This document shows positions 16,327 through 23,254 of a stretch of 46,986 nt of DNA, one piece after another (position 1 is the stretch's first letter; each line of letters starts with the position of its first letter). The notes under the pieces are model-generated. The model was given only the letters and a program-made list of their open reading frames with translations. It did no database searches and had not been told where the DNA came from. Source of the DNA: [Clostridium] citroniae WAL-17108 (lineage in GTDB: Bacteria > Bacillota > Clostridia > Lachnospirales > Lachnospiraceae); contig NZ_JH376424.1 in NCBI RefSeq assembly GCF_000233455.1, forward strand, positions 1-46,986, given 5' to 3'. A program made the position numbers and the translations under genes.

Positions 16327-16989
16327 ATGAACGTTCATATTTTATCGGCAACTCCTCTGTTTCAGGGGATTAAGGACAGGGAGATAGAGAGTGTGCTGAA
16401 ATGTCTTTCGGCCGAGGAAAAAAGCTTTCAAAAAGACGCGTATATATACAGGGCAGGGGATATCACAGGCCGGCTGGGAGTTGTGATGGAGGGTTCTGTG
16501 AACATCATAAAAGATGATGTATGGGGGAACCGCAAGATCATTGAGAACATCAGCCAGGGGCAGATCTTTGCCGAGACCTATGCATGTCTTAAGGGAGAGG
16601 CGCTGATGGTGGATGTACAGGCTTCAGAGCCTGCCAAAGTGCTGTTCATGGATGTGAACAGGATCCTGACCACCTGTCCTTCTGCCTGTGATTTCCACAC
16701 CCGCCTGATCCGCAGCCTGATGTATGTGCTGGCCCGCAAGAACCTGATGCTCACCAGGAAGATGGATATCATAACCCCCAAATCCTTAAGGGAGAGGGTC
16801 CTGGTGTACCTGTCCCAGGAGGCGGCAAAGCAGGGCAGCCACAGGGTCACTGTGCCCTTTAACAGACAGCAGATGGCAGATTATCTTTCCGTGGACAGAA
16901 GCGCCCTGTCCGGTGAACTGTCCAGGATGAAGCGGTGCGGACTGATCGATTATGAGAAAAACCAGTTTACGATCCACTGCCGGGAATGA
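16327..16989 (+). CDS. Crp/Fnr family transcriptional regulator
   Basis: A 220-residue regulator with an N-terminal cyclic-nucleotide-binding-like beta barrel (about 10-125), a long dimerisation helix (about 125-150) and a C-terminal winged helix-turn-helix, where FNRQQMADYLSVDRSALSGELSRM is the helix-turn-helix region. The N-terminal cysteine cluster of true FNR oxygen sensors is absent, and the cAMP-contact residues are not obvious, so the ligand is unknown. It follows yaaA closely and ends at a terminator. Clostridial relatives often sense redox or metabolic signals; that is family knowledge only. Confidence 0.88.
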   Translation: MNVHILSATPLFQGIKDREIESVLKCLSAEEKSFQKDAYIYRAGDITGRLGVVMEGSVNIIKDDVWGNRKIIENISQGQIFAETYACLKGEALMVDVQASEPAKVLFMDVNRILTTCPSACDFHTRLIRSLMYVLARKNLMLTRKMDIITPKSLRERVLVYLSQEAAKQGSHRVTVPFNRQQMADYLSVDRSALSGELSRMKRCGLIDYEKNQFTIHCRE

Positions 16990-17031
16990 CCGGCGCGGAT
17001 CCATTTTCCTATACGTTAAGATGTAAACATG

Positions 17032-17072
17032 CCGGAGGCCTGGACGTTCCCGTTCAGTGCAGCCGGTTTTTT
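17032..17072 (+). terminator. Intrinsic terminator after the Crp/Fnr gene
   Basis: CTGGACG (17040-17046) pairs with CGTTCAG (17051-17057) around a TTCC loop. An outer CCGG/CCGG stem extends it, and six T residues follow (17067-17072). Confidence 0.75.
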
Positions 17073-17113
17073 GTCCGCTTTTTATCCAATTTGTAAATAC
17101 CAGGAATTACCAC

Positions 17114-17142
17114 TTGAAAAAGAACATATGTTCTTATATATT
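17114..17142 (+). promoter_or_regulatory. SOS promoter with LexA box
   Basis: TTGAAA (17114-17119), a 17-bp spacer, and TATATT (17137-17142). The spacer holds AGAACATATGTTCT (17121-17134), a perfect palindrome of the GAAC-N4-GTTC type bound by Gram-positive LexA. Bound repressor would cover the promoter, so the small gene and dinB downstream should be induced by DNA damage. Confidence 0.8.
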
Positions 17143-17165
17143 AAAAACAACAGGAGGTGAGAGCG

Positions 17166-17435
17166 GTGGCTGCTTTGAACATACCCATACAGCTGTTTGG
17201 GGCCTGCAGTACCCTGGGGGATATGACGCCGTTGTGGTTCCGGTATGAGAATGAAGAACATGGGATCATCACAGTTAAGATTGAGGAGGTGGTATCCTCC
17301 AGGGAGGAAAAGTACTGTGGTATGGACTATATCAGCTTTATCTGCTGGGCGGCGGCTGAAGGCCAGAGAAAGCTCATTGAGCTGAGATACCGGGTATCCA
17401 CCCACAAGTGGTCATTTTTCCAGACCCTGACATAG
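17166..17435 (+). CDS. Small unrecognised protein of an SOS operon with dinB
   Basis: An 89-residue cytoplasmic protein that I do not recognise with certainty. The GTG start at 17166 has an excellent AGGAGGTGA site (17152-17160) 5 nt upstream. The sequence suggests a small beta-rich fold: PLWFRYENEEHGIITVKIEEVV, then IELRYRVSTHKWSFFQTL at the end. The pattern of a W/F-containing first strand, an I-x-E-V-V segment and a final L-R-Y-x(5)-W-x-F resembles small proteins such as DUF6504 that sit beside Y-family polymerases in other phyla; this is a tentative resemblance. It is the first gene behind the LexA-box promoter, 46 bp before dinB, so a role with the translesion polymerase is the best guess. 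Confidence 0.75.
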   Translation: MAALNIPIQLFGACSTLGDMTPLWFRYENEEHGIITVKIEEVVSSREEKYCGMDYISFICWAAAEGQRKLIELRYRVSTHKWSFFQTLT

Positions 17436-17481
17436 GAACCGGGAGAGTCCGAGAGTACACGAGTTTTAAACGGAGGAAAGG

Positions 17482-18765
17482 ATGAAAACAGAAGGAGAGA
17501 TAGAAGAAATATGGTATCATGTGGATGTGAACAGTGCGTTCCTCAGCTGGACTGCGGCCCACGAGATCCATATCAAAGGAAGCGGCCTGGATCTTCGTAC
17601 CATTCCCTCCGCGATCGGAGGGAATGAAAAAGAGAGGCATGGGATTGTGCTGGCAAAATCAGGACCTGCTAAAAAGTACGGGGTCAGTACAGGGGAATCC
17701 CTTTATGAGGCAAGGCGCAAGTGTCCGGAGCTGGTGATCCTGCCCCCTGATTATGAACTGTATGTGGAATGTTCCAAGGCCCTGATCAGGCTTCTGAGAC
17801 AGTATTCCCCTTATGTGCACCAATACAGCATTGATGAGGCATTCTGCCTTATGAAGGGAACCATGTCCCTGTGGGGGAATCCAGTGGTTTTCGCGCACCA
17901 GCTCCGGGAGGAGATCCGAAACACCCTGGGTTTTACGGTCAATATCGGGGTGTCCGACCATAAGCTGCTGGCTAAGATGGCATCGGAATTTCAAAAACCC
18001 GACAGGGTGCACACCCTGTTCCGGGAGGAGATACAGAAAAAGATGTGGCCCCTGCCCATCGGCGACTTGTTCTGGGTGGGACGGGCCACCAGACAAAAGC
18101 TGATAAGCCTGGGGATCAGGACTATTGGGGAACTGGCTGTCTCCGACCCGGAGCTGATCATCCGGCATTTAAAAAAACACGGGGAATTTATTTGGAATTA
18201 TGCCAATGGACGGGACACCTCACCTTTTCTCAAAGAACTTCCGGAAAACAAGGGGTACGGCAACTCCATGACCGTTCCCTCGGATGTGACGGATGCAGCC
18301 GCCGCCCGTCAGGTCATTCTTTCACTGACCGAGACCGTGTGCGCCAGGCTGAGGGCGGATGGGATGAAGGCGGCCTGTGTGGCCATATCCATCACTGACC
18401 GGGATTTTATCCACTGTTCCCGGCAGACCACCCTGATCTCAGCCACGGACACCACCCTTGAGATCTACCGTGCGGCCTGCCGGGTATTTGACAGCTTGTG
18501 GAACCGTTCACCCATCCGCCAGATGGGGGTGCACACCAGCCGGGTCACCCGCCACAGCGGATATCAGTACAATATGTTTGACATGGACAGCTATGAGAAA
18601 TATTCCAGGCTGGACGCTGCCATTGACGAGATCAGGGAAAGATACGGGGAGGACTCCGTTATGCGGGCCGCGTTCTTAAACCAGGCTCTGCCACACATGG
18701 GGGGCGGGATCGACAAGGCAAAGAGGACCGGAATGACAAAGGCATTACGGTCCTGTGATATGTAA
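17482..18765 (+). CDS. dinB: Y-family DNA polymerase (DNA polymerase IV-like)
   Basis: A 427-residue translesion DNA polymerase. Catalytic acids are present: Asp15 in HVDVNSAF and Asp118/Glu119 in YSIDEAFC. The helix-hairpin-helix thumb region (RATRQKLISLGIRTIGELA) and a little-finger domain follow. The length exceeds classic DinB (about 350) and fits the Firmicute UvrX/YqjW-like branch. The C terminus lacks an obvious beta-clamp QLxLF motif; the last residues are ALRSCDM. GGAGGAAAGG precedes the ATG. Expression is expected to be SOS-dependent from the promoter at 17114. Confidence 0.9.
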   Translation: MKTEGEIEEIWYHVDVNSAFLSWTAAHEIHIKGSGLDLRTIPSAIGGNEKERHGIVLAKSGPAKKYGVSTGESLYEARRKCPELVILPPDYELYVECSKALIRLLRQYSPYVHQYSIDEAFCLMKGTMSLWGNPVVFAHQLREEIRNTLGFTVNIGVSDHKLLAKMASEFQKPDRVHTLFREEIQKKMWPLPIGDLFWVGRATRQKLISLGIRTIGELAVSDPELIIRHLKKHGEFIWNYANGRDTSPFLKELPENKGYGNSMTVPSDVTDAAAARQVILSLTETVCARLRADGMKAACVAISITDRDFIHCSRQTTLISATDTTLEIYRAACRVFDSLWNRSPIRQMGVHTSRVTRHSGYQYNMFDMDSYEKYSRLDAAIDEIRERYGEDSVMRAAFLNQALPHMGGGIDKAKRTGMTKALRSCDM

Positions 18766-18770
18766 GGTCC

Positions 18771-19631
18771 CTACTCTTCGATATCCCCGTCTTTCCACCG
18801 CTGACGGTATTCCCTGGGCGTCATTCCCGTTTTTTTCTTAAAAACCTTGGTAAAATAATTGGCATCGGAAAATCCGGTTTCCTGTGCCACTTTTGAAATG
18901 GATTTTGAGGTGGTGCGGATCAGAAAGCAGGCCGCGGATACGCGGCGCTCCTGGATATAGTCCGTGATATTTTTACCTGTCACATTTTTGTAGGTGGTGC
19001 TTAAGTAAGCGGAGCTCATAAAAACATGCTGGGCAATGCCCTTTAGGGGAAGAGGAGAGCAGATGTTCTGGTTAATATAGTTTTCCACCTTTTTGATGAC
19101 TTCGTGGTATTCCAGGGAAAAGACCTTTTCCTCCAGAAGACGGCTGCGGATCATTCCGGCGATCAGCTTTATCCCATCCACTGCTTCGGCTCCGATGAGA
19201 GGCTGGGAATAATATTTTTTATAAAGGGTATCCGGCTCTGTTTCACATAACAAAGCCAGCTTTCTGGCATATTCCTTTTCCAGCCCGGCCTTTTTGGTGC
19301 GAAACTGCCCAATGATCAGAAATCCCACATAGGTGTTGTCAATGTATACCGGACATGCGACCTCGATCAGACCGGCATGGCAGTGGTACGCATATGCATT
19401 CTTCTGCCGGGCGCATTGTTCATCGGCCTGCTGGTCGCAATGGGTACAGAACGCGTTGGTCACAGGGCTGCGCTCCATCATGTAGCAGAAGGGAAGGTTT
19501 CGTTTCGAGGCTCCAAACCACTGTTTGGATTCTGTTGCATAAAAAAGCACAGGTGTTTTTAATAGTTTGGATATTGGATTTAAAATAGAAACCATTTTTG
19601 CGGTATTGATATGGACCTTACATGCCTGCAC
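18771..19631 (-). CDS. AraC-family regulator with PocR sensor domain
   Basis: A 286-residue regulator. Residues about 10-165 form a PocR-type ligand domain: a cysteine series in AFCTHCDQQADEQCARQ and the YHCHAGLIEVACPVY segment are characteristic. Residues about 185-280 form the double helix-turn-helix of AraC proteins (PLKGIAQHVFMSSAYLSTTYK and VAQETGFSDANYFTKVFKKK, ending TPREYRQRW). The GTG start (19629-19631) has an AGGAGGGGG site upstream. It is divergent from the sugar importer operon and probably activates it in response to a sugar or hydrocarbon ligand. It ends only 5 bp from dinB, tail to tail, with no clear terminator between. Confidence 0.88.
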   Translation of the reverse strand: MQACKVHINTAKMVSILNPISKLLKTPVLFYATESKQWFGASKRNLPFCYMMERSPVTNAFCTHCDQQADEQCARQKNAYAYHCHAGLIEVACPVYIDNTYVGFLIIGQFRTKKAGLEKEYARKLALLCETEPDTLYKKYYSQPLIGAEAVDGIKLIAGMIRSRLLEEKVFSLEYHEVIKKVENYINQNICSPLPLKGIAQHVFMSSAYLSTTYKNVTGKNITDYIQERRVSAACFLIRTTSKSISKVAQETGFSDANYFTKVFKKKTGMTPREYRQRWKDGDIEE

Positions 19632-19687
19632 GAAAATCCCCCTCCTGAGATGCCAATATTAATTCTAATTATTGTACCACATGAAAG

Positions 19688-19835
19688 TGCGAAAAAATAG
19701 TAAAATTTTTTGCTCATCATAAATGGAAGAATAAAGGGGAAAATATGAAATATAACGCGGAAAAGACACTTTTTCAGTATTATAAATGGTAATTTATTTT
19801 GGGAAATTTATGTGTCTACCCACTGCGAAAAAATA
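19688..19835. promoter_or_regulatory. Candidate operators in the AraC-importer intergenic region
   Basis: The 379-bp AT-rich gap (19632-20010) holds two exact direct repeats TGCGAAAAAATA (19688-19699 and 19824-19835) and two copies of ATAAATGG (19719-19726 and 19782-19789, 63 bp apart, about six helical turns). AraC-family proteins usually bind direct repeats. On the minus strand TACAAT (19671-19676) could be the -10 box of the regulator gene, but its -35 is poor. Confidence 0.4.
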
Positions 19836-19934
19836 AATATATAAATTTATTTCCCACATGGGACAGGAACGGGCACCTTTGACAGAAATAAATTACTATT
19901 TTTAATGTATTTATCCTCAGCCTGAATTTACGAT

Positions 19935-19963
19935 TTGCAGATGCCGTTATAAATTGCTACAAT
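19935..19963 (+). promoter_or_regulatory. Promoter of the sugar importer operon
   Basis: TTGCAG (19935-19940), 17 bp, TACAAT (19958-19963), about 48 bp before the ATG of the binding protein. It is a fairly good sigma-A promoter, which an AraC activator could assist from the repeats upstream. Confidence 0.6.
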
Positions 19964-20010
19964 ATTGAGTGTTTTTGTTTTTAGTTTACAACAAAGGAGG
20001 ATGGGATATT

Positions 20011-21354
20011 ATGTTAAAAAGATCAATGGCAGCCCTTTTGGCCGCAGCCATGGTGATGTCTTCACTGGCCGGATGCTCCGGTTCAGGAAACAGTGCGGAT
20101 CCGGCAGGCAGCGCGGATTCTGGAAAGGAGACGGCATCCCAGGCAGTGCCGGAAGGAACAGAGAGTGGATCAGATGAAGTAGTACTGACCATGTGGTATT
20201 GGAAGAACAGCATAAGGGAAGATCTGATCGCGCAGGTATCGGAGCAGTTCCCGGGAGTTACCATCAAGGCGGAGCTGTTCTCTGCCGATGATATAGAGGA
20301 GAAGATCAACACCACCATTGCAAGCGGCGGGGAACTGCCGGACCTGCTTCCAATGGATGACTGGATCGCCAATCTTCTCCAGTATCCGGATATGTTTGTG
20401 AACCTTTATGACGCCCCCTGCAATGCAAAGGAAATTGAAGACCAGTATGTGGAGTGGAAATGGAAACGTGCAGAGACTGTTGACGGAAAGCTGATCGCCC
20501 TTCCCATGGATATCGGCCCCACCTGCATGTTCTATAACGCCGGCCTGTTTGAGGCGGCAGGGCTTCCCGCGGAGCCGGCTGATGTGGCGGCCGCCATGTC
20601 CACCTGGGAGGATGCATATGCGGCAGCCGAGAAGCTGCAGGCGGCAACTCCGGATGTGAAGATGTTTGATTTCATGGGCCATCTGTTTGTGGCTGCATTG
20701 GGACAGCAGTCTCAGCACATGATCGATGAACAGGGGAATTTTATAGCCGACCAGGATCATATCAGGGAGGCGTTCATGACAGCGGTGGAAGGAAAGCCGT
20801 ATGTGTACGGCGGTGACACCGAGTGGTCCTCCGAGTGGGCGGCATCCCTGAACAACGGGGACGTGGCTGCATTTGTGGGAGCCGTGTGGATGAAACCGGA
20901 GCTCCAGGACGCGGCGCCGGATACGGCAGGCCAGTGGAGAGTGACCACCGCGCCGGGAGGAGCCGGAAATGTAGGCGGTTCCTCCATTGGGATTACAAAA
21001 GATTGTAAAAATGTGGAAACAGCATACAAGGTTCTGACCTGGATGACCAACACGGAGAATCAGGTGAAATCCCTGGAACAGCTGGGTCTGTTCCCGTCCC
21101 TGATCTCGGCCCTGGATGATCCGGCCCTGATGTATGAGGAGGAGTTTTTCGGGAATCAGGTGGTAAATGAGTACTTTATTAAGGCCGCCAAGGAGATCAG
21201 CGACTATTATTATCCTCCGAATTACAGTTCCTACCAGTCCGCCTTTGAGCAGCAGCTTTTACTGGTCCAGGACCAGGATAAGGATCCTGAAGAGGCGTTG
21301 GCAGATGCGGTAAAAGAGGCAAAGGAGATTTACGATCTGGAATACATGAAATAA
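20011..21354 (+). CDS. Sugar ABC transporter substrate-binding lipoprotein
   Basis: A 447-residue extracellular solute-binding protein of the family-1 (COG1653, CUT1) type that captures oligosaccharides at the cell surface. A signal peptide leads to the lipobox LAGC with Cys22, followed by a Ser/Gly/Asp-rich linker to about residue 50. The mature domain opens with VVLTMWYWKNSIREDLIAQ. The ATG at 20011 is chosen because AAAGGAGG (19993-20000) precedes it and the signal peptide then starts properly; the upstream extension would bury it. First gene of a four-gene operon with two permeases and a GH2 enzyme. No ATPase gene is present; CUT1 systems often share an MsmX-type ATPase encoded elsewhere. 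Confidence 0.9.
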   Translation: MLKRSMAALLAAAMVMSSLAGCSGSGNSADPAGSADSGKETASQAVPEGTESGSDEVVLTMWYWKNSIREDLIAQVSEQFPGVTIKAELFSADDIEEKINTTIASGGELPDLLPMDDWIANLLQYPDMFVNLYDAPCNAKEIEDQYVEWKWKRAETVDGKLIALPMDIGPTCMFYNAGLFEAAGLPAEPADVAAAMSTWEDAYAAAEKLQAATPDVKMFDFMGHLFVAALGQQSQHMIDEQGNFIADQDHIREAFMTAVEGKPYVYGGDTEWSSEWAASLNNGDVAAFVGAVWMKPELQDAAPDTAGQWRVTTAPGGAGNVGGSSIGITKDCKNVETAYKVLTWMTNTENQVKSLEQLGLFPSLISALDDPALMYEEEFFGNQVVNEYFIKAAKEISDYYYPPNYSSYQSAFEQQLLLVQDQDKDPEEALADAVKEAKEIYDLEYMK

Positions 21355-21453
21355 ACTGCTGGTATGGGCCGCTTTTAAAGTGGCCCATTATTGGGTTTTG
21401 CCCCAGGTTATAAGCTGACCTGCAAACGGGCAGGCCATGGAGGAAAACAATCA

Positions 21454-22386
21454 ATGAAAAAAAGGAAGAAACCACAGGGAGGCCCGCCCGGGGACAGGGT
21501 ACGGGGATTACTCCACGACATCTATAAAAACAGGATGATATACCTGCTGATCAGCCCTTTCTTTTTGATCTATGCAATATTCTGGATCTTTCCTATTTTC
21601 TATTCTTTTTTTCTTTCATTCCACAAATGGGGAGGAGTGGGAGAGAAAAAGTTTGTAGGACTTTTTTATTTCCAGCATCTTTTACAGGACAGCACCTTCC
21701 TGCTGTCCATTAAAAATACGCTGATCATATGGGTGCTGTCCACCATTCCCATGGTCATCCTGGCTGTTGTCCTGGCCTTCTTGCTGAACGGCGCGTTTTT
21801 AAAGGGAAAGAATTTTTTCCGTACCGTATACTACCTTCCCAACATCACCTCAACGGTGGCGATCGCCATTGTATTCGCCAACATATTCGGCAATAAATAT
21901 GGAATCCTGAACTTTTTGATCAGCCGCCTGGGATTTGACCCGGTGCAGTGGATGTCCCTGACCTGGGGCGTGCACGTGGCCATTGCGGCCATTGTCATAT
22001 GGAGGTGGACCGGCTATAACGCCATTATCCTGCTGGCCGGACTGCAGAAGATACCCAGCTCTCTGTATGAGGCTGCCAGCCTGGACGGGGCATCCACCTT
22101 CCAGATCTTCCGGTATATCACGGTGCCGCTGCTGAATCCGGTGATCCAGTTTGTGGTGATCACCTCCACCATTGGAGGATGGCAGCTGTTTGCGGAAGCC
22201 CAGATGTTAGTGGGCACGGCGGGAGGGATCGGCAAGAGCGGTATGACCGTGGTCCTTTACCTGTACAACCAGGCATTCGGCAACCGTCAGTTTGGCTACG
22301 GTTCAGCTATTTCCTGGGCTCTGGTTGTGATCATCGGCTTCTGTTCCCTGATCAACTGGATGATTACCAGACGGGAGGTGGATTAA
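21454..22386 (+). CDS. Sugar ABC transporter permease (MalF-like)
   Basis: A 310-residue membrane protein with six predicted helices, the MalF/UgpA-like subunit of a CUT1 importer. The cytoplasmic EAA loop that contacts the ATPase is visible as YEAASLDGASTFQIFRYITV. A basic, proline-rich N terminus of about 25 residues precedes the first helix (YLLISPFFLIYAIFWIFP). The ATG at 21454 follows GGAGG by about 9 nt; the longer reading upstream has no family match. It lies 2 bp (stop to start) before the partner permease. Confidence 0.9.
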   Translation: MKKRKKPQGGPPGDRVRGLLHDIYKNRMIYLLISPFFLIYAIFWIFPIFYSFFLSFHKWGGVGEKKFVGLFYFQHLLQDSTFLLSIKNTLIIWVLSTIPMVILAVVLAFLLNGAFLKGKNFFRTVYYLPNITSTVAIAIVFANIFGNKYGILNFLISRLGFDPVQWMSLTWGVHVAIAAIVIWRWTGYNAIILLAGLQKIPSSLYEAASLDGASTFQIFRYITVPLLNPVIQFVVITSTIGGWQLFAEAQMLVGTAGGIGKSGMTVVLYLYNQAFGNRQFGYGSAISWALVVIIGFCSLINWMITRREVD

Positions 22387-22387
22387 C

Positions 22388-23221
22388 ATGAAAATGAATA
22401 AAGTGGTATCCGGCATTCTTTTATACGGATTCATCGGCCTGGGAGCCGTCATATCCCTGTTCCCCTTTTACTGGCTGGCGGTCATGGCCACCAACAGTTC
22501 CGCGGCATTCATGCGGTTTCCTCCGGTCATGGTCTTTGGCGGGCAGTTCATGACCAATATGACGAATCTTTTAAATTCCATCCAGTTTGGAAGGGCCATG
22601 TTCAACACATTTGTTGTGGCCGTATGCAAGACCGTGGGAGGCGTGTTCTTCTGTTCCCTGGCATCCTTTTATTTTGCAAAGTTTCAATTTCCCGGAAGGA
22701 GATTCTTATTTGCACTGTGTCTGGTGACCATGATGATCCCGCCCCAACTCAACCTGATCCCACAGCTGATCATCATGAACAAGCTGGGCTGGCTCTCCAC
22801 CTTTAAGGCGCTGATCCTTCCCGGACTGATCCCGGCATTCGGCATCTTCTGGATGAACCAGTACTGTACCGGGTCCATACATGATGACCTGATCAACTCC
22901 GCCAGGATCGATGGGTGCGGCACCTTTGGCCTGTTCCTGCACGTGGGGCTGCCCATTATGATACCGGGCTGCGCGTTCTTATGTATCTATATATTCATGG
23001 ACAGCTGGAACGATTACCTGTGGCCGCTGATCGTGACCAATGATTCCAGCAGGAATACTCTTCAGGTGGCCCTGGCACAGCTGCAGGGAGCTTACAACAG
23101 CACGGATTACGGTATGGTCATGTGCGGCGTGCTTCTGGCCACCCTGCCGCTGTTTATCATATTCCTGCTGTTCAGCCGGCAGTTTACGGCGGATATCACG
23201 GCGGGGGCAATTAAATCATAG
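22388..23221 (+). CDS. Sugar ABC transporter permease (MalG-like)
   Basis: A 277-residue inner-membrane subunit with six predicted helices, the MalG/UgpE-like partner of the preceding permease. The EAA-type loop reads DDLINSARIDGCGTFGLFLHVGLPI, a little divergent (Asn-Ser-Ala in place of Glu-Ala-Ala) but with the conserved D-G spacing. GGGAGGTGG at the end of the upstream gene supplies its ribosome binding site. The C terminus (FSRQFTADITAGAIKS) is typical. Confidence 0.9.
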   Translation: MKMNKVVSGILLYGFIGLGAVISLFPFYWLAVMATNSSAAFMRFPPVMVFGGQFMTNMTNLLNSIQFGRAMFNTFVVAVCKTVGGVFFCSLASFYFAKFQFPGRRFLFALCLVTMMIPPQLNLIPQLIIMNKLGWLSTFKALILPGLIPAFGIFWMNQYCTGSIHDDLINSARIDGCGTFGLFLHVGLPIMIPGCAFLCIYIFMDSWNDYLWPLIVTNDSSRNTLQVALAQLQGAYNSTDYGMVMCGVLLATLPLFIIFLLFSRQFTADITAGAIKS

Positions 23222-23254
23222 CAGTTTATAAAATGTAAAGTGAGGGAAGATAGA

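Noticed and set aside
17082..17405. Minus-strand open frame over the SOS promoter and the small gene
   Set aside because: The plus-strand gene has an excellent ribosome binding site and a nested LexA promoter; the minus-strand frame has neither.
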